NCBI RefSeq assembly: GCF_013522925.1
Contig: NZ_JAAMQU010000004.1
Location: 124,001 to 188,000, forward strand
Reading direction: 5' to 3'
Length of the DNA: 64,000 bases
DNA from: Pseudomonas japonica
GTDB lineage: Bacteria; Pseudomonadota; Gammaproteobacteria; Pseudomonadales; Pseudomonadaceae
The notes below the pieces were generated by a model. The model saw only the letters and a program-made list of their open reading frames with translations, searched no databases and had not been told where the DNA came from. Numbering within the stretch: the first letter of the stretch is position 1; the number at the start of each line of letters is the position of its first letter. Made by a program: the position numbers and the translations under genes. Below are positions 18,078 through 27,687 of this stretch, piece after piece.

Positions 18078-19472
18078 TCAAAAAAGCCGGTTCAGGCCGT
18101 CGTACGCCGCTACCCGATAGGCTTCGGCCATGGTCGGGTAGTTGAACGTGGTGTTCACGAAGTACTTCAAGGTGTTCAACTCGCCCGGCTGGTTCATGAT
18201 GGCCTGGCCGATGTGCACGATCTCCGACGCCTGGTCACCGAAGCAGTGCACGCCCAGCACCTGCAGGGTTTCCCGGTGGAACAGGATTTTCAACATGCCC
18301 ACGGGCTCGTTGGAAATCTGCGCGCGCGCCATGCCCTTGAAGAATGCCTTGCCTACTTCGTACGGTACTTTTTCTGCGGTCAGCTCCTGCTCGGTACGGC
18401 CGATGGAGCTGATTTCCGGAATGGTATAGATGCCGGTGGGCACGTCGTTCACGAAGCGCCAGCTGCCGTTGTCGACGATGGTGCCAGCGGCCGAGCGGCC
18501 CTGGTCGTAGGCTGCACTGGCCAGGCTCGGCCAGCCGATCACGTCGCCCGCGCCATAGATGGTCGGCACGCTGGTACGATAGCCTTCGTCCACTTCGATC
18601 TGGCCGCGGCTGTTTACCTTGATGCCGATGTTTTCCAGGCCCAGGCGGTCAGTGTTGCCGGTGCGGCCATTACACCACAGCAAGGCGTCGGCCTTGATTT
18701 TCTTGCCGGACTTCAGGTGCAGCACCACGCCGTTGTCCACGCCCTCTACGCGTTCGTACTCTTCCTGGTGGCGCACCATCACGTTGTTGTTGCTGAAGTG
18801 ATAGCTCAGGCCCTGGGAGATTTCCGAATCCAGGAAGCTCAGCAGCTGCTGGCGGTTGTCTACCAGTTCGACCAGCACGCCGAGGCCGCTGAAAATGGAG
18901 GCGTATTCGCACCCGATCACGCCGGCGCCGTAAATGATCAGCTTGCGCGGGGTGTGGGTGAGGCTGAGGATGGTGTCGCTGTCATAAATGCGCGGGTGGC
19001 CGAAGTCGATATCCGCCGGCCGGTAAGGGCGCGAGCCGGTGGCGATGATCACTTGCTTGGCGACGAGTTTTTCCTGGGCGCCGTTGGCGCATACCACTTG
19101 AATGGTTTGCTCGTCCGAGAAGCTGCCGGTGCCGAAAAACACATCAACACGGTTGCGGGCGTAGTAGCTGGTGCGTGAAGCCACCTGCTTGGCGATCACC
19201 CGCTCGGCACTCTTGAGCACGTCTGGGAATGAGAACCAGCGAGGCTCGCCGATGACCCGGAACATTTCGTTGGTGTTGAACTGGATGATCTGCTTGACCG
19301 AATGGCGCAGCGCCTTGGACGGGATAGTCCCCAGGTGGGTGCAGTTGCCGCCGACCTGCCGACGATTATCCACCATCGCCACTTTGCGGCCTGCCTTGGC
19401 GGCGTTCATTGCCGCGCCTTCACCCGCTGGGCCCGAACCCAACACCACTACGTCGTAGTTATAGACAGCCAT
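18078..19472 (-). CDS. sthA: Soluble pyridine nucleotide transhydrogenase SthA
   Basis: FAD enzyme exchanging reducing equivalents between NADPH and NAD+. 464 residues from ATG 19472, with AAGGAG 6 bases upstream. The FAD site is [36 protein letters not shown] shows the redox disulfide of lipoamide dehydrogenases reduced to a single Cys, as expected in SthA. The NAD domain has [15 protein letters not shown] and the dimerisation domain begins near [11 protein letters not shown]. It converges on the glycerophosphodiesterase gene. Confidence 0.95.
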   Translation of the reverse strand: MAVYNYDVVVLGSGPAGEGAAMNAAKAGRKVAMVDNRRQVGGNCTHLGTIPSKALRHSVKQIIQFNTNEMFRVIGEPRWFSFPDVLKSAERVIAKQVASRTSYYARNRVDVFFGTGSFSDEQTIQVVCANGAQEKLVAKQVIIATGSRPYRPADIDFGHPRIYDSDTILSLTHTPRKLIIYGAGVIGCEYASIFSGLGVLVELVDNRQQLLSFLDSEISQGLSYHFSNNNVMVRHQEEYERVEGVDNGVVLHLKSGKKIKADALLWCNGRTGNTDRLGLENIGIKVNSRGQIEVDEGYRTSVPTIYGAGDVIGWPSLASAAYDQGRSAAGTIVDNGSWRFVNDVPTGIYTIPEISSIGRTEQELTAEKVPYEVGKAFFKGMARAQISNEPVGMLKILFHRETLQVLGVHCFGDQASEIVHIGQAIMNQPGELNTLKYFVNTTFNYPTMAEAYRVAAYDGLNRLF

Positions 19473-19846
19473 GCGTACTCCTTCAGAACAGGCCGCGGCG
19501 CCACTGGGCTGCCTGCGGCTCGAAATGCCCGGACTCACACCCCTACGGTGTGCAGTCTAGCCAAGCTGCAAGGCGCGAACATTAACCGTTAGCCGCAGCC
19601 TTGGCTATCTCGGCTTCTGCACAATTGTAGTTACCGCTTTCGCAACAATGCCTGCCCTCCTTCCTTTCCGATGACTACAGAACGCTACCTATCCGGCCCC
19701 ACCGAACGAGTTTCATTTGCCCCGGTCCATTGGTAACACATATGGTTACAAATCCGCCCCAGCCGTGGCGGAGCCGCGCGACTGAACCTGCGCAGGCGTC
19801 TAGCACAGGGATTCCCTCCACTCCAATCGATAAACGGGTACCTTTC
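19473..19846. other. Divergent promoter region of sthA and an MFS gene
   Basis: 374 bases with no gene. The inverted repeat GTAAC-N7-GTTAC at 19733-19749 (TGGTAACACATATGGTTACA) is about 100 bases before the likely start of the MFS gene and is a possible operator for an unknown regulator. The MFS frame is open back to 19730 across this site. Confidence 0.5.
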
Positions 19847-21130
19847 ATGGCCTCTCCAACAGGCAAGGGCAAGGCGATTTTTCGCGTTGTCAGCGGTAAC
19901 TTCCTTGAGATGTTCGACTTTATGGTCTACGGCTTCTATGCCACGGCCATCGCAGCCACCTTCTTCCCTACGGACAGCGCCTTCGCGTCACTGATGCTGT
20001 CGCTCGCAACCTTCGGCGCCGGCTTCCTGATGCGCCCGCTCGGCGCTATCGTGCTAGGCGCCTACATCGACCGCCATGGCCGCCGCCAGGGGCTGATCGT
20101 CACCCTCGGCCTTATGGCCATGGGCACCTTGTTGATCGCCTTGGTGCCCGGCTACGCCAGCATCGGCGTAGCCGCGCCGATCCTGGTGCTGGTGGGGCGC
20201 CTGTTGCAGGGCTTCTCGGCCGGTGTGGAACTGGGCGGTGTATCGGTGTACCTCGCCGAGATCGCGACCCCGGGCAGAAAAGGCTTCTTCGTCAGTTGGC
20301 AGTCCGCAAGCCAACAGGTTGCAGTGGTGTTTGCGGGGTTGCTCGGTGTGATTCTGCATCAATTCCTCTCCCCTGCTGAAATGAACCAATGGGGCTGGCG
20401 CGTGCCCTTCCTGATCGGCTGCCTGATCGTGCCGGTGATCTTCTTCATCCGCCGCTCGCTGGAGGAAACACCCGAGTTCCAGGCGCGCACCCATCGCCCG
20501 ACCATGCGTCAGGTGCTGGCTTCCATCGGCCAGAACTTCGGCCTGGTGATCGCCGGCATGGCCATGGTGGTGATGACCACCGTGTCGTTCTACCTGATCA
20601 CGGCGTACACCCCCACGTTCGGCAAGGCCGAGCTACACCTGTCCGAATTCGACGCCCTCGTGGTAACCATGTGCATCGGGCTGTCGAACTTCATCTGGCT
20701 GCCCGTGATGGGCGCGGTATCTGATCGCATCGGGCGCAAGCCGCTGCTGGTGACCACCACGGTACTGGCGATCATCACGGCCTACCCACTGCTCTCGTGG
20801 CTGGTCGGCTCGCCGAGCTTCGCCCACTTGCTGGTCGTGGGCTTGTGGCTGTCGTTCCTGTATGGCTCGTATAACGGTGCGATGGTAGTCGCGCTCACCG
20901 AAATCATGCCCAAGGAGGTCCGCACCACCGGCTTCTCCCTGGCCTACAGCCTGGCCACCGCTACCTTCGGCGGCTTCACCCCAGCAGCCTGCACCTGGCT
21001 GATCCACGCGCTGGGCAACCAGGCCGCGCCGGGGCTGTGGCTGAGCGGCGCTGCGGTAATGGGGTTGGTTGCAACCTTGATCCTCTTCCGCAACAAAGAT
21101 GCGCAAGTGCGGATGGCAGAGGCGGCATAG
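19847..21130 (+). CDS. MFS transporter of the metabolite:H+ symporter family (citrate/tricarballylate-like)
   Basis: A 427-residue inner-membrane importer with about 12 helices. [57 protein letters not shown] and [13 protein letters not shown] [11 protein letters not shown] are typical of the citrate/proline/shikimate symporter branch; CitA/TcuC-type carriers are the nearest I recall. ATG 19847 was taken since the protein resembles the family from there on; it has only a weak ribosome binding site. No catabolic genes adjoin it, so the substrate is a guess. Confidence 0.82.
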   Translation: MASPTGKGKAIFRVVSGNFLEMFDFMVYGFYATAIAATFFPTDSAFASLMLSLATFGAGFLMRPLGAIVLGAYIDRHGRRQGLIVTLGLMAMGTLLIALVPGYASIGVAAPILVLVGRLLQGFSAGVELGGVSVYLAEIATPGRKGFFVSWQSASQQVAVVFAGLLGVILHQFLSPAEMNQWGWRVPFLIGCLIVPVIFFIRRSLEETPEFQARTHRPTMRQVLASIGQNFGLVIAGMAMVVMTTVSFYLITAYTPTFGKAELHLSEFDALVVTMCIGLSNFIWLPVMGAVSDRIGRKPLLVTTTVLAIITAYPLLSWLVGSPSFAHLLVVGLWLSFLYGSYNGAMVVALTEIMPKEVRTTGFSLAYSLATATFGGFTPAACTWLIHALGNQAAPGLWLSGAAVMGLVATLILFRNKDAQVRMAEAA

Positions 21131-21207
21131 GCGCCGATCTTGTAGGAAAAGGGGAAGAATAAAGCACCACACTTTCCCTTGGTTGCCATCAGCGGCACAG
21201 TGACGCG

Positions 21208-22380
21208 ATGGCATCCTTCACACTTTTATTGATCATCTTCATTGACGGCCTGGGCACAGCATTGCTGCTGCCTATGCTGCCGTCACTCCTGGACCCTGAT
21301 AACCCTGCGGGCGTGTTGTTCGGTACTGCATTCACTAGCGCGGCGGTCACGTGGCTCTATGGCGTACTACTGGCCGGCTACGCCTTGGCGATGATGGTGG
21401 GCGCGCCGCTGCTGGGCGCGCTTTCCGACCGTATAGGCCGGCGGCCGACGCTGCTGATTGCCGTAGCAGGTTCGGTGGCGGGCTATGCGCTCTGCACATG
21501 GTCAGTCAGCCAACGCAGCGTTGTACTGCTAGTGATCGGCAGGCTGATTGGCGGTGCCTTCGCCGGCAGCGTGCCGGTTGCGCAGGCGATGTTGGTACAA
21601 ACGCCTGGCCAGGCCATGAAACGCATCGGCTGGGTGATGTTCGCCATGACCGCCGGGTTCTTCGCAGGCCCTGCGCTGGCGGGGATCTTGATGGCCGACA
21701 ATAAGCATAGCGCAAGCCTGCTACCCCCTTTGCTTGTAGCATTGGGGCTTAGCGCAGTGTGCATGGTGCTCGCCACGCTCCTGCCGCCCTCATCGCGCCC
21801 AAGCAACCCGGTGGGTCCTTCTTTATCCCGCCAGGTACTGAACGGCTTCAGCTCGGTATCGACGCGTCGGCCGCTTCTCGCCCTGCTATGGCTGCAGATT
21901 GGCTGGAATCTGCTTTACCAATACCTTCCGTGGATGCTTGCAAGGAACAGCCAGGCAGTGGGAAGCATCAGTACGTTATTGGCCGTGATTGGAGTGGGCA
22001 TGTGCGTAGCCTTCGTATGGATGGCCGGTGCCCTGCAGGTGCGCTATCCAGTCCATCGTATCGCGCAGGTCGCCACTGCCGCTTTGGCAACACTCTGTGT
22101 GCTACTGGCTGCCAGCCTGGGTAGCCTGATGGCGCTACCTCTGGCCGCTGCGGCGGCGCTGGCCTACGGTGTGGCGTACACCGCCCTTATCGGCCATGCA
22201 CTAGCCTGCGAGCAGGAAAGCTTGCGTGGTACGGTGCTTGGGGTGGCCGCCTCGCTGGCTGCTGCGGCCGCTGCGGGTACGGCGCTGCTCGGAGGGTGGC
22301 TTGGCGCCTGGGGTAATGGGGCCTTGGCATCGGTGAGCGTTATTTCATTGGTGATGAGTTGGGCAGTGGTCAGGAAGTGA
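21208..22380 (+). CDS. MFS efflux transporter (TetA/DHA1-like)
   Basis: 390 residues, about 12 hydrophobic helices. FIDGLGTALLLPMLPSLL in helix 1 and motif A GALSDRIGRRPTLL place it with the drug/H+ antiporter DHA1 branch. It lies 77 bases after the first MFS gene in the same direction and may share its transcript, although the two belong to different branches. The C-terminal half is very Ala/Leu-rich. Substrate unknown. Confidence 0.78.
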   Translation: MASFTLLLIIFIDGLGTALLLPMLPSLLDPDNPAGVLFGTAFTSAAVTWLYGVLLAGYALAMMVGAPLLGALSDRIGRRPTLLIAVAGSVAGYALCTWSVSQRSVVLLVIGRLIGGAFAGSVPVAQAMLVQTPGQAMKRIGWVMFAMTAGFFAGPALAGILMADNKHSASLLPPLLVALGLSAVCMVLATLLPPSSRPSNPVGPSLSRQVLNGFSSVSTRRPLLALLWLQIGWNLLYQYLPWMLARNSQAVGSISTLLAVIGVGMCVAFVWMAGALQVRYPVHRIAQVATAALATLCVLLAASLGSLMALPLAAAAALAYGVAYTALIGHALACEQESLRGTVLGVAASLAAAAAAGTALLGGWLGAWGNGALASVSVISLVMSWAVVRK

Positions 22381-22387
22381 GGGGCGG

Positions 22388-22415
22388 GGGGTTCGCCGGC
22401 TGTGCCGGCTCCTAC
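22388..22415. repeat. REP-like palindromic element
   Basis: GCCGGC-TGT-GCCGGC (22395-22409) followed by TCCTAC resembles the intergenic REP elements of pseudomonads as I remember them (GCCGGC...GCCGGCTCCTAC). It lies 15 bases after an MFS stop codon, the usual position. Only one copy is seen in this window. Confidence 0.5.
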
Positions 22416-22462
22416 CTTGGATTGAGCTCCGCGAAACATTCACCGTTCAAGCCGCCAAATAA

Positions 22463-22492
22463 AAAACCCCGACCTTCACAGGCCGGGGTTTT
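22463..22492. terminator. Bidirectional rho-independent terminator
   Basis: AAAACCCCGACC, loop TTCACA, GGCCGGGGTTTT: a stem with one mismatch, with A-runs on the left and T-runs on the right. It serves both the MFS gene and the convergent GAPDH gene. Confidence 0.85.
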
Positions 22493-22509
22493 CTTGTTTC
22501 AGGCAAACC

Positions 22510-23964
22510 TTAGTGCGGGAACGCTGGAGGGTTCACGCCCGCCATGTCTTCCATCACACGGATTACCTGGCAGCTGTAACCGAATTCGTTGTCGTACCAG
22601 ACGTACAGTACAACGCGGTTGTCGTTGCAGATGGTGGCTTCGGCATCGACCACACCGGCGTAGCGGGAGCCTACGAAGTCGGTGGAGACCACTTCGGTGG
22701 AGGTCACGAAGTCGATCTGGCGGGACAGGTCCGAGTGCAGCGCCACATAGCGCAGGTACTCGTTCACTTCCTCGCGGCTGGTGGACTTCTCCAGGTTCAG
22801 GTTGAGGATGGCCATCGACACGTTCGGCGTAGGTACGCGGATCGCGTTGCCGGTGAGCTTGCCAGCCAGTTCCGGCAGCGCCTTGGCGGCAGCGGTGGCG
22901 GCACCGGTTTCGGTGATGACCATGTTCAGCGCGGCGCTGCGGCCACGGCGTTCACCTTTGTGGAAGTTGTCGATCAGGTTCTGGTCGTTGGTGTACGAGT
23001 GAACGGTTTCGACGTGGCCGTTGGCGATGCCGAACTTGTCGTTGATCGCCTTGAGCACCGGTACGATGGCGTTGGTGGTGCAGGAAGCGGCCGACACGAT
23101 CTTGTCTTCAGGGGTGATCAACTCGTGGTTGATGCCGTGAACGATGTTCTTCAGCTTGCCTTTGCCAGGCGCGGTGAGAATCACACGGTCGATACCCGGG
23201 CAGGCCAGGTGCTGGCTCAGGCCCTCGGCGTCACGCCACACACCGGTGTTGTCCACCAGCAGAGCGTTCTGGATGCCGTACTGGGTGTAGTCCACCTCGT
23301 TGGGCGCCTTGGCGTAGATCACCTGGATCAGGTTGCCATTGACGTTCAGGGTGTTGTGCTCGGTGTCCACCATGATGGTCCCATCGAAGGAGCCGTGGAC
23401 CGAATCGCGGCGCAGCAGGCTGGCGCGCTTGTTCAGGTCGTCGGAAGAACCCTTGCGAACCACGATCGCACGCAGGCGCAGGCCATCGCCACCGCCGGTT
23501 TTCTCGATCATGATGCGCGCCAGCAGGCGACCGATACGGCCAAAGCCGTACAGCACCACATCCTGGCCCTTGCGGTGGCCGGCTTCGGTGGCTTGCTTGC
23601 CCACTACATCGGCCAGCTCTTCACGCACGAAGGTTTCGGCGTTGCGGCCATTGCCTTCGGCCTTGAATTTCACCGCCAGCTTGCCCAGGTCTACCGAAGC
23701 CGCGCCGAGCTTGAGCTCGCTCATGGCCTGCAGCAGCGGGAACGTCTCGTGGACCGACAGCTCGCTTTCGTCGGCCTGGCGATGGCGGGCGAAGCGATGG
23801 GCCTTGAGGATCGCAATAACGGAACGGTTGATCAGGCTGCGGCCATAGATCGAGGTCACCACGTTATTGTTGCGGTAAAGCTGACCGATCAACGGGATCA
23901 TCGCCTCGGCGAGCGCTTCACGATCGATCCATTCACCAAGACACTGGTCGGGCTTCTGATTCAC
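22510..23964 (-). CDS. gap2: N-terminally extended glyceraldehyde-3-phosphate dehydrogenase
   Basis: About 484 residues. A helical N-terminal extension of about 140 residues (from NQKPDQCLGEWIDREALAEA) precedes a full GAPDH: the NAD-binding YGFGRIGRLLARI, the catalytic Cys in SAASCTTNAIVPVL, HSYTNDQNLIDNFHKG and the C-terminal WYDNEFGYSCQV. This form stands next to mfd in pseudomonads. GTG 23964 has GGAAGG 5 bases upstream; the in-frame ATG 23979 (MWKVPVNQ) lacks one, so the start is a close call. Whether it works in glycolysis or gluconeogenesis is not shown by sequence. Confidence 0.88.
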   Translation of the reverse strand: MNQKPDQCLGEWIDREALAEAMIPLIGQLYRNNNVVTSIYGRSLINRSVIAILKAHRFARHRQADESELSVHETFPLLQAMSELKLGAASVDLGKLAVKFKAEGNGRNAETFVREELADVVGKQATEAGHRKGQDVVLYGFGRIGRLLARIMIEKTGGGDGLRLRAIVVRKGSSDDLNKRASLLRRDSVHGSFDGTIMVDTEHNTLNVNGNLIQVIYAKAPNEVDYTQYGIQNALLVDNTGVWRDAEGLSQHLACPGIDRVILTAPGKGKLKNIVHGINHELITPEDKIVSAASCTTNAIVPVLKAINDKFGIANGHVETVHSYTNDQNLIDNFHKGERRGRSAALNMVITETGAATAAAKALPELAGKLTGNAIRVPTPNVSMAILNLNLEKSTSREEVNEYLRYVALHSDLSRQIDFVTSTEVVSTDFVGSRYAGVVDAEATICNDNRVVLYVWYDNEFGYSCQVIRVMEDMAGVNPPAFPH

Positions 23965-24186
23965 GGGAACCTTCCACATGTAGGGGTAGAAAAAAGGAGC
24001 TACATTATGACTTCGGCCGCTGCGCCAAAGCAATGAGCACCCGTCAGCACGGCTGCATAGACCCCCGCAGCACTTTTAAGTTCTTGGCTGCACAGGCTTT
24101 CTTTTACGCGTGCCGCCACTGACAGGCGGCTGCCTGGCCCGTTACAATCCGGCTTTCGGACCTAGTTTCTGGAGCCTTGCCCTACC

Positions 24187-27100
24187 GTGCCAGTTCTGCG
24201 CCTTCCGCCGTTACCATCCGTGGCGAGTTCCGCATCGCCGGTCAAACAGACCTGGGGCAACCTGCCGGGCGCTGCCCTGAGCCTGGCGATCGCCGAGGCC
24301 GCCAGCACCGCCAAGCGGTTCACCCTGCTGCTGACGGCCGACAGCCAGGCAGCAGACCGTCTGGAACAGGAGCTGCGCTTCTTCGCCCCCGACCTGCCGG
24401 TGCTGCATTTCCCCGACTGGGAAACCCTGCCGTACGACCTGTTCTCGCCGCACCAGGACATCGTGTCCCAGCGCATTGCAGCGCTGTATCGGCTGCCCGA
24501 GTTGAGCCACGGCATTTTGGTAGTGCCCATCACCACAGCCCTACATCGGCTGGCGCCCACGCAGTTCCTGCTAGGCAGCAGCCTGGTGCTGGACGTAGGC
24601 CAGTCGCTGGACGTAGAGGCAACTCGGGCGCGGCTGGAGGCGGCCGGCTATCGCTACGTGGACACGGTGTACGAGCATGGCGAATTCACCGTGCGCGGGG
24701 CACTGATCGACCTCTATCCGATGGGCAGCAAGCTCCCTTACAGGATAGACTTGTTCGACGACGAGATCGAAACGCTGCGCACCTTCGACCCCGAAACCCA
24801 GCGCTCCATCGACAAGGTAGAGTCGGTGCGTTTGTTGCCGGCACGGGAATTCCCGTTGCAGAAGGAAGCCGTGACCCGCTTCAAGGCGCGCTTCCGCGAG
24901 CGCTTCGACGTGGACTTCCGCCGCAGCCCGATCTTCCAGGACCTGAACAGCGGTATCACTCCGGCGGGCATCGAGTACTACCTGCCATTGTTCTTCGAAA
25001 ACACCTCCACCCTCTTCGACTACCTGCCACAGGACACCCAGGTGTTCTCGCTGCCGGGGATCGAACAGGCTGCGGAACAATTCTGGAACGACGTACGCAA
25101 CCGCTATGAGGAGCGCCGGATCGACCCGTTGCGCCCCCTGTTGCCACCCGCCGAGCTGTTCATGCCCGTGGAAGACTGCTTCGCCAGGCTCAAAACCTGG
25201 CCGCGCGTGGTGGCCAGCAGCGAAGACCCGGGCAGCGGCGGCGGGCGTGAACGCTTCCCCGCCAGCCCACTGCCTAACCTGGCCATCGAAGCCAAGGCCA
25301 GCCAACCGATGGCGGCGCTGGCCAGCTACCTGGATCAGTTCCCCGGCCGCGTACTGTTCACCGCCGAGTCGGCGGGCCGCCGCGAAGTGCTGCTGGACAT
25401 GCTCGCGCGCCTCAAGCTCAAACCCGTTACCGTCGATGGCTGGCCGGGCTTCGTGGAAAGCGAGGCGCGGCTGGCGATCACCATCGCGCCGCTGGATGAT
25501 GGTTTGCAGCTGGACGATCCGGCGCTGGCCTTGATCGCCGAGAGCCCACTGTTCGGCCAACGCGTAATGCAGCGCCGCCGCCGTGACAAGCGTGGCGACG
25601 TGGGCAGCGATGCGGTCATCAAGAACCTTACCGAGCTGCGCGAAGGCGCGCCGGTGGTGCATATCGACCACGGCGTGGGCCGCTACCTGGGCCTGGCTAC
25701 ATTGGAAATCGAAAACCAGGTCGCCGAATTTCTCACCCTCGAGTACGCCGAGAACGCCAAGCTGTACGTACCGGTGGCCAACCTGCACCTGATCGCACGC
25801 TACACCGGCAGCGATGACGCCCTGGCTCCGTTGCACCGGCTGGGCTCCGAGGCGTGGCAAAAGGCCAAGCGCAAGGCCGCCGAGCAGGTACGAGACGTGG
25901 CCGCCGAATTGCTGGACATCTACGCCCGCCGGGCGGCGCGCAAGGGCTACGCCTTCAGCGATCCGGCCCTGGATTACGAAACCTTCAGCGCCGGCTTCCC
26001 CTTCGAGGAAACCCCGGACCAGCAATCGGCCATCCAGGCCGTGCACGACGACATGCTTGCACCGCGGCCGATGGACCGCCTGGTGTGCGGCGACGTGGGC
26101 TTCGGCAAAACCGAAGTGGCCATGCGCGCCGCGTTCATCGCAGTGCATGGCGGCCGCCAAGTGGCAATCCTGGTGCCGACCACCCTCCTCGCCCAACAGC
26201 ACTACAACAGCTTCCGCGACCGTTTCGCCGACTGGCCCGTGCGTGTTGAAGTGATGAGCCGGTTCAAGTCTGCCAAGGAAGTGTCCGAAGCCGTTGCCGA
26301 ACTGGCCGAAGGCAAGATCGACATCGTGATCGGCACTCACAAGCTGCTGCAGGATGACGTGAAGATCAAAAACCTGGGGCTGGTGATCATCGACGAGGAA
26401 CACCGCTTTGGTGTGCGTCAGAAGGAAGCGCTCAAGGCCCTGCGCAGCGAAGTGGACATTCTCACGCTCACCGCCACACCTATTCCGCGCACGTTGAACA
26501 TGGCCATGGCCGGCATGCGCGACCTGTCGATCATCGCCACGCCGCCTGCCCGGCGGTTGTCGGTACGTACGTTCGTGATGGAGCAGAACAAGAGCACCGT
26601 GAAGGAAGCGTTACTGCGCGAACTGCTGCGCGGTGGCCAGGTGTACTACCTGCACAACGATGTGAAGACCATCGAGAAATGTGCCGCGGAACTGGCCGAG
26701 CTGGTGCCCGAGGCGCGCATCGGCATCGGTCACGGGCAGATGCGCGAGCGCGAGCTCGAGCAGGTGATGAGCGACTTCTACCACAAGCGGTTCAACGTGC
26801 TGGTGGCGTCCACCATCATCGAAACGGGCATCGACGTGCCCAGCGCCAACACCATCATCATCGAGCGCGCCGACAAGTTCGGCCTGGCGCAGTTGCACCA
26901 GCTGCGCGGCCGTGTCGGCCGTAGCCACCACCAGGCCTATGCCTATCTGCTTACCCCGTCGCGCCAGCAGGTGACTGCCGACGCGGAAAAACGCCTGGAG
27001 GCCATTGCCAATACTCAGGACCTGGGCGCCGGCTTTGTGCTGGCCACCAACGACCTGGAAATCCGCGGTGCCGGCGAGCTCTTGGGCGAAGGCCAGAGCG

Positions 27101-27648
27101 GGCAGATCCAGGCGGTGGGCTTCACCCTCTACATGGAGATGCTGGAGCGCGCGGTGAAGTCGATCCAGAAAGGCGAACAGCCGAACCTGGACAAGCCATT
27201 GAGCGGTGGCCCGGAGATCAACCTGCGGCTTCCGGCGCTCATCCCCGAGGATTACCTGCCGGACGTTCACGCTCGCCTGATTCTATACAAACGCATCGCT
27301 TCGGCCATGGACGAAGACGGCCTCAAGGACCTCCAGGTCGAAATGATCGACCGCTTCGGCCTGTTGCCCGAGCCCACCAAGAACCTGATCCGCCTCACGC
27401 TACTCAAGCTGCATGCGGAAAAACTCGGCATTCTGAAGATCGACGCCGGCCCTCAGGGTGGCCGTATCGAGTTCGCCGCCGAAACACCGGTCGACCCACT
27501 GGTGCTGATCAAGATGATCCAGGGCCAGCCAAAGCGTTACAAGTTCGAAGGCGCTACGCTGTTTAAATTCCAGGTCCCGATGGAGCGGCCGGATGAGCGT
27601 TTCAATACCATCGAAAGCCTGCTCGAGCAGTTGGCGAAGGCAACCTGA
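24187..27648 (+). CDS. mfd: Transcription-repair coupling factor Mfd
   Basis: Removes RNA polymerase stalled at DNA lesions and recruits UvrA. 1153 residues, about full length. The UvrB-like N-terminal module (about 20-340, DWETLPYDLFSPHQDIVSQR) is followed by the RNA polymerase interaction domain near residue 490 (VVHIDHGVGRYLGL), then the SF2 translocase: Walker A GDVGFGKTEVA, DEEH in VIIDEEHRFGV, TATPIPRTLNMA, and motif VI QLRGRVGRSHHQAYAY; then the C-terminal TRCF domain. Start is GTG at 24187. Confidence 0.97.
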   Translation: MPVLRLPPLPSVASSASPVKQTWGNLPGAALSLAIAEAASTAKRFTLLLTADSQAADRLEQELRFFAPDLPVLHFPDWETLPYDLFSPHQDIVSQRIAALYRLPELSHGILVVPITTALHRLAPTQFLLGSSLVLDVGQSLDVEATRARLEAAGYRYVDTVYEHGEFTVRGALIDLYPMGSKLPYRIDLFDDEIETLRTFDPETQRSIDKVESVRLLPAREFPLQKEAVTRFKARFRERFDVDFRRSPIFQDLNSGITPAGIEYYLPLFFENTSTLFDYLPQDTQVFSLPGIEQAAEQFWNDVRNRYEERRIDPLRPLLPPAELFMPVEDCFARLKTWPRVVASSEDPGSGGGRERFPASPLPNLAIEAKASQPMAALASYLDQFPGRVLFTAESAGRREVLLDMLARLKLKPVTVDGWPGFVESEARLAITIAPLDDGLQLDDPALALIAESPLFGQRVMQRRRRDKRGDVGSDAVIKNLTELREGAPVVHIDHGVGRYLGLATLEIENQVAEFLTLEYAENAKLYVPVANLHLIARYTGSDDALAPLHRLGSEAWQKAKRKAAEQVRDVAAELLDIYARRAARKGYAFSDPALDYETFSAGFPFEETPDQQSAIQAVHDDMLAPRPMDRLVCGDVGFGKTEVAMRAAFIAVHGGRQVAILVPTTLLAQQHYNSFRDRFADWPVRVEVMSRFKSAKEVSEAVAELAEGKIDIVIGTHKLLQDDVKIKNLGLVIIDEEHRFGVRQKEALKALRSEVDILTLTATPIPRTLNMAMAGMRDLSIIATPPARRLSVRTFVMEQNKSTVKEALLRELLRGGQVYYLHNDVKTIEKCAAELAELVPEARIGIGHGQMRERELEQVMSDFYHKRFNVLVASTIIETGIDVPSANTIIIERADKFGLAQLHQLRGRVGRSHHQAYAYLLTPSRQQVTADAEKRLEAIANTQDLGAGFVLATNDLEIRGAGELLGEGQSGQIQAVGFTLYMEMLERAVKSIQKGEQPNLDKPLSGGPEINLRLPALIPEDYLPDVHARLILYKRIASAMDEDGLKDLQVEMIDRFGLLPEPTKNLIRLTLLKLHAEKLGILKIDAGPQGGRIEFAAETPVDPLVLIKMIQGQPKRYKFEGATLFKFQVPMERPDERFNTIESLLEQLAKAT

Positions 27649-27687
27649 GCCGATGCGCCGCCAGCCAGATAACAGGGTAGTTGCGCC

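Noticed and set aside
22513..24036. 507-codon plus-strand frame antisense to gap2
   Set aside because: An exact shadow of the GAPDH gene; the translated sequence is low-complexity Val/His/Gly-rich and matches no family, while the minus strand has all GAPDH motifs.
24571..26403. 610-codon minus-strand frame antisense to mfd
   Set aside because: Long only because of high GC; mfd motifs on the plus strand are complete.
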